NCBI GenBank assembly: GCA_032027125.1
Contig: JAVSMQ010000001.1
Location: forward strand, 2,482,568 to 2,546,567
DNA from: JANJTB01 sp032027125
GTDB lineage: Bacteria; Bacteroidota; Ignavibacteria; Kapaibacteriales; UBA2268
Length of the DNA stretch: 64,000 nt
Direction: 5' to 3'
The notes under the pieces are model-generated. The model saw only the letters and a program-made list of their open reading frames with translations. It ran no database searches and was not told the DNA's origin. Numbering within the stretch: the stretch's first letter is position 1; the number at the start of each line of letters is the position of its first letter. The position numbers were made by a program, and so were the translations under genes. Below, piece after piece: positions 40,097 to 50,109 of the stretch.

Positions 40097-40387
40097 TTAT
40101 ATATCTTTTATTTTAATTAAGTGAATGTCAACCGAATTAAACCGTCCGGTCTCATAATCGTACTTTCTTACACCGTGGTCACTCAGACTGCTATTCATAT
40201 CTTTTTCTATGCCGATATAGCTCTGACGGGTAAGCGAAAAAGTATCAAAAAAAGTAGCTCTGTAAGGTTCATAAGATTTGTAGTTCAGCACCTGCCCGGT
40301 ACTTGACTTTGTATTTCTCAGCGAGCCGAGATAATCATAAATCTTATACTGTTTCTGACACTCTCCGTCCACGTATTTGTATGTCAT
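40097..40387 (-). pseudogene. Rhs core fragment (remnant C)
   Basis: The 96-codon frame has YKIYDYLGSLRNTKSSTG, LNYKSYEPYRAT, TFSLTRQSYIGIEKD and VRKYDYETGRFNSVD, the same segment as remnants A and B but 5' longer. It ends shortly after GRFNSVD in unrelated residues. It is upstream of the RelBE-like pair on the same strand. No full Rhs gene remains. Confidence 0.8.
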
Positions 40388-40456
40388 TTTCGATGCTTGC
40401 TCGTTATCTTTTTTGAGTTACGCTTTAAATTCAATTTTGGAAAACATATAAAAAAA

Positions 40457-40816
40457 TTAATCTCTATTATCCCAAATTAACTTTTTATTTTTTCCAAAAT
40501 AGACATTTTTAACATTTTCACTAATTTCAATCTTTTCCTTCAAATTTCCACTTGACCCTACCCTTCTTCTTAAAGTCAAATATACTTGTACATATAAAGA
40601 ATTACCATCTTCCTTATGTTGCACTTTATCTATATTCATTGAACTATGCATGCACAAACCAGAAATTTCAATATAATTTTTCCCGTTTTCTTTCATGACA
40701 ATTATTTGAAGATCTGCAACAGACTCGTATTCTAAAATCATATCAGTACATCCTAATATTAAAAAAATAAAAAAAACAAGTAAAATACTTGATAATTTAA
40801 ATTCTGTAACCTTCAT
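40457..40816 (-). CDS. Small lipoprotein, possible immunity protein
   Basis: This 119-residue protein starts at ATG 40816 with a lipoprotein signal (SSILLVFFIFLILGC, Cys22). The mature part is beta-rich: LQIIVMKENGKNYIEISGL, LYVQVYLTLRRR, and VYFGKNKKLIWDN, an ending common to small Rhs-associated immunity lipoproteins. It lies 5' of Rhs remnant C, where the immunity gene of a lost cassette would be. The function is inferred from location. Confidence 0.55.
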   Translation of the reverse strand: MKVTEFKLSSILLVFFIFLILGCTDMILEYESVADLQIIVMKENGKNYIEISGLCMHSSMNIDKVQHKEDGNSLYVQVYLTLRRRVGSSGNLKEKIEISENVKNVYFGKNKKLIWDNRD

Positions 40817-41074
40817 TTTCAGTAATTTGTATTTTTTTATTATTGGTACTTCTGACATTATTTCTTTTTTCAGTATTTAACTTATTTTCAGTACAAACTT
40901 ACCAATTTTCTCTGTTTTTCCCATCTTTCTTTTTTCAAAACTTACTAAAATGTTGAGTAGAAGGTGGAAAATAATTTGTGAGCCGTAATTTCTAATCCAA
41001 TCCACAACACCCAAAAACTAATCAACCCACGGCTTAAGCAGTGGGTTGAATGAATTGAGGTTTGATTCTAATAA

Positions 41075-44020
41075 TCAATTCAAGAACAGTGTCATTGTTC
41101 TCTGATATTTACCGTCTGAAAGCACAATGATATATATTCCTTTTAGCAAATTGCCTGCATCGCATCGCATCGTGCCTTTTCCGGTTGAAGAATCATAGAG
41201 AATTTCAGGATTAATATCTCCTGCAGACCTGCCGAGATAATCATAAATTTCTACTTTCATACTGCCAGGATTTGCATGTTCAACTACGAAATCAATGCTG
41301 AATCTGTCGCGTGCAGGATTAGGATAAATTAAGAATATTTCGGAATTTTGCGTAAAGTCTTCTACCGAAACCTTGACATCAAAAGGATAAGAAAAAAGCG
41401 TATCCCCGCATAAAGAAATTAGCCGCAATCTGTAATTTGCATCATCATCAGTCGAATCAGATGATAGTATAGTCAGCTTTAGCGATTTAGTCCCCTGATA
41501 TTTTTTCCCTTCAGTTAAAATTGAATCATTCCTAAACCACTGCATAGCAAAAGATTTTGAAAACTCCTGCAGTGAATGATTAATTTGAACATTCAAAACT
41601 GTATTACTGTCAGTTCTTGCTTTTATATACTGCGGAATATCATCAAAATTATTTAACCTAATCAATGCCAGAATAATCGGGGGACTATCAAGCGAAATAT
41701 CCAAATCCTGAGAAGTAACATTGCAGTGATATATGCCGGCTTCTGATTCGGTAAAATTCTGAATAATCAATAGCGAATCTACAGCATCTGCAATCAGTGA
41801 ATTATTAAAATACCATTGAAATCCGTCTTTTGACCCGACTGCCGATATCGAAAGAGCTAATGAATCTCCACCGCAGACATCCCGCGACCTCGTAGTATTA
41901 GTAATAATTATCTCTTTCAGTTTAGTTTCGAAAGTGAAAATATCAGATTCTATTATAAATTGACCATTTGATACAGACTTAATTTTCCAATAATACCTGG
42001 TATTTAATTCCAATGCAAATGTTAGTTTTAAAGTAGTATCCTTTATAAATGATTTATTATATACAATGTTTGAAAATTCAGGTGTTTTGGATATTTGAAA
42101 ATTATAATAATTTGTATTTATATTCTGTTTCCATTTAAATTCCGGCATTATAGTTATTTCATTGCTGCTGTTAAGAGGAAGCATGAGAATGGTTTTGTCA
42201 GGTATTGTTGAAAACTCTGATATATCAGACCATGGTGATTCGGCAGAAGACGTCATCCACTTTACTCGTGCAAAATATTGAGTGCCTTTTTTAAGCTCAG
42301 TCTGAATTTGAAGAACTGTATCCTTGAAATTCTCCTTAAAAAAAATTAAATTACTAAAGTTAATATTGTCGGATAATTCAAATTTATATGATGAAGCCTG
42401 TGATATTTTCCGCCATTTAAAAAGTGGTTTCAGACTTTGGTCAATACTCTTATTTTCCGGTGAAATAATATTGGTACGAGGTTTATAAGATATTTCAAAC
42501 GAGATTGTTTCGCCGCAATCTGAGATGTTAAAAATCTCAAGTCCGCCTAATAAATCATTTGACAAAAATAGCCTGGGATTTGTAAAATTTCCGATAGAAG
42601 TTCTCCCTGATTCACGGCTGAAATTGGCGCTGCCAAGATTGCCTCCTGTCGAATTAGTACCATCGGGTCTGAATAAATAAATTTCATCCGGCGCTCCGCT
42701 GCCATTTCCCTGATTGAATAATTCAGAATCAATTCTATAAACCAATAAACCGCTGCCCGGCAACGATTTGTTATAGACATCATCCTTTTTTCTATATTCA
42801 AGAATGAAGTATTCAGATGCAGAATTCTTTGATTGAATTTTGTAAATACTTCCTGTCTGCGATGTAATCGGCAGCAGTTCGTACTTACCTTCAGATTTAA
42901 TTTCAGGGATTGAAGTAATCCAACCTGTATATTGCCATTTCAGAAAATTACTCATTAATTGCGGAGGATTCGATGTATTTCCCATCAAATCCCAAATACC
43001 AACCGGAACAAATCCATCGTAACTGTAATGATATAAATCAGGTGAACCGAGTGTATGAAAAAATTCATGACAAATAGTTCCCAATCCGTAATTTCCATCT
43101 CTGACTAAATCGGATACTCCAAAGTTATAATCATGAACCTCGCTGCCATTTATGGTTATATCTCCGCCATACCATGAGCGATGGGGCCATAACAGACTAC
43201 TCCAGCCGGTAGGACCGCCTTTGACAATAAAAGTAACATTATCTACATTGCCGTCATTGTCACCATCGAAATCAATATTATCGGGTATATATTGCAGAGC
43301 ATTGGTTAATGCCGATGTCAGAAGCTGCCTTTCTCTTTGATATTTCTGCCCTTCTTTATATCCGGTAGGATTGGATGTTTCATTATAAGGACAATAATAA
43401 TCTCTTACATTTTTGTCGGTAAATGATATTACAGTTTCCCCGTCGGTAGGATAAAAATAAGTCATCACATCAAGTGAATTATATGATGCTTCCTGATAAT
43501 AATTTCGGAAAGAAATGTTTGATTTATCATTATACAGACTGTCATAGTAATTGATTTCGTCTTCATATTCAGTGTCTTTTGCAAATTTTATGAAAATTAC
43601 TATGTTGCTTAATTTTCCGGTTTTGGATGCTAAATTCGGTTCGCCTTTTTTATTTGATTTGGATTTCTCTAAAGAATTTAATTTAATCTGCTCATTAATT
43701 TCATTTTTATCGGGTTTCAGCCATTTTTTTATATTTAATAAATCATGTTCATCCACACCAACTTTGTATTTAGTAGTAATTATTTCATTTCCCGGCTGGT
43801 CTGCAAAATAATAGAATCCATCCGCATCCTGTTTTATAAAATACCCTTCTTTTGTATGGAAATAATTAAAATACTCGTCACCTGACAAAAAGCAATTTAT
43901 TTTGCTGCCGTCAGGCTGGATTAATTCAACCGGATAATTATTAATCGGTGCACTATACATTATATTGATTGCGGCTGTGCTGAGCAGTAAAGCAATCAAG
44001 ACTGAAAATATTAACTTCAT
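41075..44020 (-). CDS. M6-family secreted metalloprotease with T9SS sorting domain
   Basis: The protein has 981 residues. It has a signal peptide (MKLIFSVLIALLLSTAA), a propeptide-like region, and an M6 (immune inhibitor A-like) catalytic domain with the zinc motif HEFFHTLGSPDLYH (His318, Glu319, His322, Asp328) and WDLMGN. A calcium-type FDGDNDGNVDN loop is at 251. Residues 520-690 hold two fibronectin/sandwich-like modules (SPENKSIDQSLKPLFKWRK), then an Ig-like block and a C-terminal sorting domain (IYPNPARDRFSIDF, LKGIYIIVLSDGKYQ). It is probably an extracellular protease. Confidence 0.9.
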   Translation of the reverse strand: MKLIFSVLIALLLSTAAINIMYSAPINNYPVELIQPDGSKINCFLSGDEYFNYFHTKEGYFIKQDADGFYYFADQPGNEIITTKYKVGVDEHDLLNIKKWLKPDKNEINEQIKLNSLEKSKSNKKGEPNLASKTGKLSNIVIFIKFAKDTEYEDEINYYDSLYNDKSNISFRNYYQEASYNSLDVMTYFYPTDGETVISFTDKNVRDYYCPYNETSNPTGYKEGQKYQRERQLLTSALTNALQYIPDNIDFDGDNDGNVDNVTFIVKGGPTGWSSLLWPHRSWYGGDITINGSEVHDYNFGVSDLVRDGNYGLGTICHEFFHTLGSPDLYHYSYDGFVPVGIWDLMGNTSNPPQLMSNFLKWQYTGWITSIPEIKSEGKYELLPITSQTGSIYKIQSKNSASEYFILEYRKKDDVYNKSLPGSGLLVYRIDSELFNQGNGSGAPDEIYLFRPDGTNSTGGNLGSANFSRESGRTSIGNFTNPRLFLSNDLLGGLEIFNISDCGETISFEISYKPRTNIISPENKSIDQSLKPLFKWRKISQASSYKFELSDNINFSNLIFFKENFKDTVLQIQTELKKGTQYFARVKWMTSSAESPWSDISEFSTIPDKTILMLPLNSSNEITIMPEFKWKQNINTNYYNFQISKTPEFSNIVYNKSFIKDTTLKLTFALELNTRYYWKIKSVSNGQFIIESDIFTFETKLKEIIITNTTRSRDVCGGDSLALSISAVGSKDGFQWYFNNSLIADAVDSLLIIQNFTESEAGIYHCNVTSQDLDISLDSPPIILALIRLNNFDDIPQYIKARTDSNTVLNVQINHSLQEFSKSFAMQWFRNDSILTEGKKYQGTKSLKLTILSSDSTDDDANYRLRLISLCGDTLFSYPFDVKVSVEDFTQNSEIFLIYPNPARDRFSIDFVVEHANPGSMKVEIYDYLGRSAGDINPEILYDSSTGKGTMRCDAGNLLKGIYIIVLSDGKYQRTMTLFLN

Positions 44021-44198
44021 AAATACTCAATAATATAGACTAAAAACGGTAAATGTTATTTATTACCCAATGCTTTATGCGGTTCCTGCAAAACCATCAA
44101 ATTACTTTTGTGAAAATCCACATATCACATATTCCCAAATTAAGGAATATTTTAATATTCTCCAAATTATTTTTGATGTTCAAGGTGAAAACTGTCAA

Positions 44199-44888
44199 TC
44201 ACAAACCATAGAAATCGAAATCAATATTCTGCAGATAAAACAATTCCATAGAATCAAGTTCAAGTGCTGCAAGATAACCCAAACCCTGAATGCTTCTGAA
44301 ATATACACATCCGCCGTCAAGTCTTATCAAGTCGGTACCAAGCGATAATTTAATTTTGTCCAAATCAAACGGTGTGTGTCCGATTATCAGTTTTCTACCG
44401 CCTATTTTTGATGAGTCGCAGTAATCAATTCTTGATGATATCATTTTGTCTTTATCAGTCAATGGGTTTGCTATATTAAAATTTAATCCGGCATGAACAA
44501 TCACGAAATTTTCAGTTTCATAGAAAAAACGTGTACCAAGAATTAATTCGATATACTTATCCTCAATAAATCCGGGATGGAATGCATCAAAACTATCGAG
44601 AGTGCTTTTACCGCCGTTTCGGAACCAGCTTTTCATTGCATTTGAATGGTCAAGAGCATTAATCATCATTTGCTCATGATTCCCGCGTATCAAAATGACT
44701 TCGTATTTACTGTCAATCAAGTTCAGAATAATATCCAAAACAGCTTTTGAATCCGGTCCCCTGTCTATGAGGTCGCCAATGAAAATCAACTTATCGTCGA
44801 TTTCAATATTACATACATTGAAAAGCAATTGTTCGAGAGTCTTGGGGCATCCGTGAACGTCACCAATTACAAAAGTTCTACCGGGCAT
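44199..44888 (-). CDS. Metallophosphoesterase, serine/threonine-phosphatase-like
   Basis: This 229-residue protein has the full PPP-family metal motifs: GDVHG (Asp10, His12), GDLIDRGPDS (Asp39, Asp42) and RGNHE (Asn70, His71), then HAGLNF and IIGHTPFD. These bind two metals for hydrolysis of phosphoproteins or diadenosine polyphosphates (PrpA/ApaH-like). It stands alone. The exact substrate is not clear from sequence. Confidence 0.9.
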   Translation of the reverse strand: MPGRTFVIGDVHGCPKTLEQLLFNVCNIEIDDKLIFIGDLIDRGPDSKAVLDIILNLIDSKYEVILIRGNHEQMMINALDHSNAMKSWFRNGGKSTLDSFDAFHPGFIEDKYIELILGTRFFYETENFVIVHAGLNFNIANPLTDKDKMISSRIDYCDSSKIGGRKLIIGHTPFDLDKIKLSLGTDLIRLDGGCVYFRSIQGLGYLAALELDSMELFYLQNIDFDFYGL

Positions 44889-45088
44889 TTTTGAATCTAT
44901 TAAAATAAAAAAATAAAAATAATCAATATGTACTTAATATTCAAATTTTATTTTATAAATGCAAATTAACCAGGTAATATAATGAGAATTATGATATTTA
45001 TTCAGCATGATGTTATTAATTCTGTAGTTTATAAACGTTTTTCTTTTACCCAAACATTCAAAAACTCCCTAACCTATTTTGAAAGAAG

Positions 45089-45279
45089 TGCTGATACGTT
45101 CCAAATAAAATCAACGAATTTTATAATCGTTACAACATTAAAAATCAATTTTTGGCTGGTCATTCTGAACGAAGTGAAGAATCCAGGCTGTTAATCAATG
45201 AAATCATGGACTCTTCGCAAGCTCAGAGTGACCTATCGAGAAGTTTCATTTTTGAAATAATAGAACGTATCTGCCCTGC
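45089..45279. repeat. MITE-like palindromic repeat, copy 4 (most complete)
   Basis: Outer arms CTGATACGTTCCAAATAAAA (45091) and AATAATAGAACGTATCTGCC (45258-45277) are inverted. The core at 45158-45232 is GGTCATTCTGAACGAAGTG...CCAGG returning as ATGGACTCTTCGCAAGC ending CAGAGTGACC. The total is about 190 bp. No coding frame is credible in the element. The gap 44889-45392 has nothing else recognised. Confidence 0.8.
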
Positions 45280-45392
45280 CATTTGGAGGGTTGGGGTGAG
45301 GTTGATATAATTACTTGAATTAAATGATTTTACGACGAATATTAATTGAGTATATAAAAAAAACTGACAGAAATCTTCATCAATATTTAACA

Positions 45393-46112
45393 TCAATCAT
45401 ACCGTTCAAAATGAATTTGTTTACGCTGATAGCCCATTGCCATCAGATTTGTTCTCGCTTCAGAAACCATATCTCTCCACCCGCAGATGTAATATTCGAC
45501 CGGTGGTACATGGTCAAAAAGTTCTTTATAAACTTCATGGAGGTAGCCGCGTCTGCCTTTCCAATCGTCAGATGTTTCACGGGAAAGTACCGGAATGAAT
45601 GTAAAATCTCTTCTTTGAGATAATTGTTCAATTTCTTCTATGTAAATCATATCCCGCATAAATCTTGTACCGAAAATGACATAGATATGTTTATGCGGCA
45701 TATTTCGTTTCATAATATCGAGATAAATTGAACGCAGGGGAGCCAGTCCGACACCGGTTGAAATAAAACACAAATCAGTATCAACATATTCAGGCACAAG
45801 AAAATTACCTCTCGGCTCGGAAACTTTAAGAATCGAACCTATTTCAACTTCATTAAAGAGATAATTTGTAGCTATTCCGTTCGGGTCCAGAACAATCAGC
45901 AATTCGAATATGTTACTGCCGTCGGGAGCATTAGCCAGAGAGTACTGGCGATAATTTTTACGGGCATCTATAGGAAATTCAATTTTTATATGCTGTCCGG
46001 CTTTAAATTCATAATTTTCTAAATCTGCTATCTGAATGAAAAATCTCCTTATAAACGGAGTTTCTTTTATAATATCAACAACTCTGCCTTCGTACCAATC
46101 TAATTTTGACAT
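45393..46112 (-). CDS. Ferredoxin/flavodoxin--NADP(+) reductase-like oxidoreductase
   Basis: The protein has 239 residues. An N-terminal FAD-binding barrel carries RQYSLANAP at 55 (FAD motif RxYS) and GNFLVPE near 102. The NAD(P)-binding domain has STGVGLAPLRS at 118 and a terminal CGWRDMVSEARTNLMAMG. It is the size of small bacterial Fpr enzymes, which pass electrons between NADPH and ferredoxin/flavodoxin. The last residues HFERYD are close to the usual Phe/Tyr stacking end. It is isolated from redox partners. Confidence 0.85.
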   Translation of the reverse strand: MSKLDWYEGRVVDIIKETPFIRRFFIQIADLENYEFKAGQHIKIEFPIDARKNYRQYSLANAPDGSNIFELLIVLDPNGIATNYLFNEVEIGSILKVSEPRGNFLVPEYVDTDLCFISTGVGLAPLRSIYLDIMKRNMPHKHIYVIFGTRFMRDMIYIEEIEQLSQRRDFTFIPVLSRETSDDWKGRRGYLHEVYKELFDHVPPVEYYICGWRDMVSEARTNLMAMGYQRKQIHFERYD

Positions 46113-46401
46113 TCTTAATAATCTTATATAATCCTAATAAAAAAGTTAGTTAAAGACGATAATATTAGTCGGATATTATTTAATATAGTTCTTCCTAATA
46201 ATTTTTAAAATTTACGTATATTCAATTAATTATTGTCTATTTATTACAAAATGAAAACTAAGGATTTGTTGTTCTTCCAAGTAAATTTATCCAATATTGT
46301 AAATAATTTTATTAATTTGAATAATAATACTATTTTTGTAAAAGTAAGATTAATTTAATACTTTATTACATAAATAGTTTGAACACAAATAAGGTTGAAA
46401 A

Positions 46402-46827
46402 ATGAAATTTGTATTTTCTATATTAATTTGTCTATTATTAATCTCATGCAATGATAATGATTCTGTCATAAGTCCCGAAACGGACTTTATTATTGATATT
46501 TATAATAGTAAACACCCATGGAATCAGGATTTATATTTATACTCCAAAGAATTACTTCCATTTTACATAAACAGTAATCCAAAAAATTTAACTGATGAAA
46601 TTATTAAGCAAACGGTACCAAATCATTTAAAGGACAAAAAATTAAGAATTGATGTCGGAACTGCTTATGACCTGAATTATTCGCATCAAAAATTTTATTA
46701 TTTAAATTCTTCCTATGGAGATTTTCTAGAAGAGGTTTATGTTGGATTTGCTTATAATTTTACAGATAATAATGATAATTCGATATATTTTTGCAGAGTA
46801 TTTATGCCTGTTACAGAATTACAGTAA
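46402..46827 (+). CDS. Small lipoprotein of unknown function
   Basis: This 141-residue protein has a lipoprotein signal (MKFVFSILICLLLISC, Cys16). The mature part starts NDNDSVISPETDF and is rich in Tyr and Asn (LYLYSKELLPFYINS, KFYYLNSSYGDF). No family is recognised. It lies 35 bases before a secreted barrel-like protein gene and may share its promoter. Confidence 0.65.
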   Translation: MKFVFSILICLLLISCNDNDSVISPETDFIIDIYNSKHPWNQDLYLYSKELLPFYINSNPKNLTDEIIKQTVPNHLKDKKLRIDVGTAYDLNYSHQKFYYLNSSYGDFLEEVYVGFAYNFTDNNDNSIYFCRVFMPVTELQ

Positions 46828-46862
46828 ATTTTCTCAATAAAAAAAATACTATAGGAGTGAAA

Positions 46863-48299
46863 ATGTCTTTTCAAATTAAACTTATATTATACTGCTTATT
46901 GATAATTTGTTCAATTTTAAATCTATTGGCAGATGATAACATAGATGAAATTGAAATTTCAAAAAGAATTGGAATGGAAATCGAACCGGTACATAAAGAA
47001 TATTTCAACTTATTTCCTAATATTAAAAGTTTTAAATCAGCAAAATTATATAAGATAAATGATTCAATTGTGCAATTTGAAATAGCAAGTACTCCTGATG
47101 GAAAAATCAAATATGATACTTTGCCATTTTTAAAATCTACACATTCGATTTTGGAAAAATTAATTGAAAATTATGAATATATAGTTGAATTTGAAAACAA
47201 GGGGCAAATTTTTGAAATAATCTGGTCTTCAGAATTATTAAAGATTGTTACTCCAAAATTAAATTTCAATGATTATCGAAATGCTTTTAAATTCAAGATG
47301 TCAGATAATACAATTATAAGTGGTGATTTGATGTGGGCTGACAGTTCGTTTTTAGTTTTAGCACCTGATAATTCACAATTCAATTGGAAAGATGTTGAAA
47401 TTCAGTATAAAGTATATCATTTTTCTGAAATCAGTTCTGTTCTAATTCCGGGTAAAAGGGAATTTTTAGGAAGGGAAGATATTTATCTGTTAAATTTAAA
47501 CTATTTTCAAGAATTGTCTTCTTTTATTGAAATTAATTTAGACAATGAATATATAGTTGTACCTGAAATTAATAATTTAATATCAGAGAAGAAGAAATCT
47601 TTGAAATACGAAAAACCTGTTCAATTTAATTCAATAGAAGAATTAATTTCTTTACGGCAGAGGGATTACACTTTTGTTATAGAAATAGGAAGTAATGTGT
47701 TATATGAAAATTTTTCTAATTTTATTTTGTTACAGAATTTTCAGGGTGAGACACTTCTTGAAATACCTTGGAAAGGTTTGAAAACAAATTATCCGTCAAT
47801 AATATTTGAATATCCAATAGTTGGCAAACTGAATTTTGGAACAGGTTTGAACTACATTTCCGATGATTTCAGTTATAGTCCGGCACAACGGTCAGGTATT
47901 ATTTCAAAAGGATTTACAGTAACGACCTATCTAAACTATACTCCTAATTACAGAAATATATTCGATTTTGATTTTGCAAGCAATTTTGAAATTAGTTACA
48001 AAATTGGTACTATAATTGGACTTTTTTCGAATCAAATAGTTATTAACGAGTATTTAAATACACAAATTTATACAAATTTCGATGAATTGAATTTTCAAGA
48101 TATAATATTCGGAGGTTCAGCAGGTATAAAATTAGCATATTTTATAACAGAAAAGCTCTCTCTCAATTTACAAGGTCTATGCAATTTTGTTTTACCTGTA
48201 AAAATTGAAGATTGGAACCATAGAATTATATATTTAAAAGACCAAAATTTCAATTATACCGGTGTAGGTGTCATATTTGGATTAGGTTTCAAATTGTAA
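46863..48299 (+). CDS. Exported protein with C-terminal barrel-like region
   Basis: The protein has 478 residues. The start at 46863 has AGGAGTGAAA directly upstream and gives a signal peptide (MSFQIKLILYCLLIICSILNLLA). The N-terminal half is of mixed charge with no family seen. The last 160 residues show alternating strands (LNFGTGLNYISDDFSY, ISKGFTVTTYLNYTP, IIFGGSAGIKLAYFI, YTGVGVIFGLGFKL), as in small outer-membrane barrels. It probably forms part of the outer membrane. Function unknown. Confidence 0.65.
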   Translation: MSFQIKLILYCLLIICSILNLLADDNIDEIEISKRIGMEIEPVHKEYFNLFPNIKSFKSAKLYKINDSIVQFEIASTPDGKIKYDTLPFLKSTHSILEKLIENYEYIVEFENKGQIFEIIWSSELLKIVTPKLNFNDYRNAFKFKMSDNTIISGDLMWADSSFLVLAPDNSQFNWKDVEIQYKVYHFSEISSVLIPGKREFLGREDIYLLNLNYFQELSSFIEINLDNEYIVVPEINNLISEKKKSLKYEKPVQFNSIEELISLRQRDYTFVIEIGSNVLYENFSNFILLQNFQGETLLEIPWKGLKTNYPSIIFEYPIVGKLNFGTGLNYISDDFSYSPAQRSGIISKGFTVTTYLNYTPNYRNIFDFDFASNFEISYKIGTIIGLFSNQIVINEYLNTQIYTNFDELNFQDIIFGGSAGIKLAYFITEKLSLNLQGLCNFVLPVKIEDWNHRIIYLKDQNFNYTGVGVIFGLGFKL

Positions 48300-48396
48300 T
48301 ATTTTTTGATTATTTTTAAATTTATATTATATTAGATGAAATTAGGTATATATTCTTAGAGACTGTCATTTTTTTATTACTTTTGCAGATTCATAA

Positions 48397-49257
48397 ATGA
48401 ATTTAATAAGAAGATTTCTCGGAATGATAGATTTTAAAAAGCCAGCTGAAATTGAATTAATGCGTCAATCAGCACAATTGGTATCCAGAACACTCGGTTT
48501 AATTGCAGAAGTAATCAAACCCGGAATAACAACGCTCGAACTCGACCGGCTTGCCGAAACTTTTATACGCGACAACGGCGGCAAACCCGGCTTTCTTGGT
48601 TTGTATAAATACCCTAATACACTTTGTACATCTGTAAATGAGCAGGTTGTCCACGGCATACCACACGACAAACCACTTTTGGAAGGCGATATAGTTTCGG
48701 TTGACTGCGGTGTACTAATGAACGGATATTATGGCGACCATGCATATACTTTCGCAATTGGTGATGTAAGTGAAGAAAGCAAAAGATTAATGCGAGTTAC
48801 TTATGAATCTCTGCTGCTTGGAATTGGAGAAGTAAAGCAATTCAATAAAATCGGCGATATAGGATATGCTGTCCAAAATCACTGCGAGCTCAATGGATAC
48901 GGAGTAGTAAGAGAACTTGTCGGGCATGGTTTGGGCAGAAAAATGCACGAAGAACCTCAGGTACCAAACTTTGGCAGAAGACACAGAGGACCGCTGATGA
49001 AATCCGGTATTGTGCTGGCAATTGAGCCGATGATTAATATGGGACGTCCGGAGGTATATACTTTAAAAGATAAATGGACAGTTGTAACCAAAGATAATAA
49101 GCCATCTGCTCATTACGAACATGATGTTGCCATATTAGCAGGAAAGGCTGAGGTACTGTCAACATTCCAATTCGTCGAAGATGCTTTAAGAAAGAAAGGC
49201 GATTTTTTTGTATCCGACGAGAATTATAAACCTCAAATTCCAATTATTTATTCCTGA
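48397..49257 (+). CDS. map: Type I methionine aminopeptidase
   Basis: The protein has 286 residues. It removes the N-terminal Met from new proteins. The five metal ligands can be placed in VDCGV, GDHAYTF, GHGLGR, AIEPM and YEHDVA. The ATG at 48424 (MIDFKKPAEIELMR) is an equally likely start; the first nine residues are not conserved in the family. The C-terminus extends about 35 residues beyond the usual end (VEDALRKKGDFFVSDENY). Usually map is in a ribosomal operon or alone; here it is alone. Confidence 0.93.
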   Translation: MNLIRRFLGMIDFKKPAEIELMRQSAQLVSRTLGLIAEVIKPGITTLELDRLAETFIRDNGGKPGFLGLYKYPNTLCTSVNEQVVHGIPHDKPLLEGDIVSVDCGVLMNGYYGDHAYTFAIGDVSEESKRLMRVTYESLLLGIGEVKQFNKIGDIGYAVQNHCELNGYGVVRELVGHGLGRKMHEEPQVPNFGRRHRGPLMKSGIVLAIEPMINMGRPEVYTLKDKWTVVTKDNKPSAHYEHDVAILAGKAEVLSTFQFVEDALRKKGDFFVSDENYKPQIPIIYS

Positions 49258-49330
49258 TATTTATTTAGTATCATCCGAACTATAACAAAATTTATTTTTT
49301 TTCGTAATTAAGTAAAAAAATGGTGTTGAG

Positions 49331-49816
49331 ATGAGCGAAAGAGTTTACAAAAGCGAAGAAATTGACAGAATTTTGAAGCGCGCTATAAAAAGCAGCGCCG
49401 ATTACAGCGGTGGAATAACCGAATCGGAACTTCTGCGGATTGCTTCAGAGCTAAATATAAGCAGGGCTGAAGTATTGGGTGCAATTCGCTACGAAAGCGA
49501 AAACTCAGGCTTTGAACAGGCAAAAGTATTGTGGCTTACCAAAAAGAAATCATCATTTCGTGAACATTTGACAGCATATTTAATTATAAACGGATTTCTT
49601 GTAGGTATGAACGTCCTGACAACCGGTGGATTAAACTGGGCAATCTTCCCTATTTTGGGTTGGGGTATCGGACTTGCTTTTGATTACGTCGAAAGCTATC
49701 ACCCAAGTGAGGAAAAAGTTGAAGCCGGTGCAAGAAAATTGATGAAAACAAACAAATGGAAAAATCTTTTTGAGCATTTCGGTACAAGAATTTTAGAAGA
49801 ATTTCAGAAAAAGTAA
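49331..49816 (+). CDS. 2TM-domain protein
   Basis: This 161-residue protein has an N-terminal helical region (YKSEEIDRILKRAIKSS, ELNISRAEVLGAIRYES) and a 2TM domain with two hydrophobic helices, LTAYLIINGFLVGMNVLTTG and WAIFPILGWGIGLAFDYV, followed by a charged tail with KWKNLFEHFGTRILEEF. Such domains sit in the inner membrane and often join histidine-kinase-type regulators in Bacteroidota. The role is unknown. Its ATG has a GTTGAG site. Confidence 0.75.
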   Translation: MSERVYKSEEIDRILKRAIKSSADYSGGITESELLRIASELNISRAEVLGAIRYESENSGFEQAKVLWLTKKKSSFREHLTAYLIINGFLVGMNVLTTGGLNWAIFPILGWGIGLAFDYVESYHPSEEKVEAGARKLMKTNKWKNLFEHFGTRILEEFQKK

Positions 49817-50109
49817 CATTTTTACTATTAATGCAATGTGAGTTTGATATAAGATTAATGTGGAAATAAAAAAACTCCCTTAATTTTGTGTTGCAGCATA
49901 ATGACTTTCAAGTATTACAAATATTCAGCAAAATAGATGATTTTTGCAAAGAAATTTCATTAATTATTACATAAATTTACAAATAGTGAAAAAAAATATT
50001 AAAATTCAAAAATAAATTGGAAAATTATGTGACAAAATCGTTTTTCAATTGTCATACATATAGTTTGTGTACAATTTTTGAAAAAGTATTTTGAAAATGT
50101 AAATTTGTG

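Noticed and set aside
43551..43811. Reading frame opposite the M6 protease gene
   Set aside because: It is an antisense shadow of a well-supported gene with no independent evidence.
44982..45194. Small plus-strand reading frame of 70 codons
   Set aside because: Much of it is MITE-like repeat sequence, and the frame is not shared with other copies.
45393..46112. Part of a respiratory or nitrogen-fixation cluster
   Set aside because: The reductase-like gene stands alone; neighbours are a phosphatase and unrelated lipoproteins.
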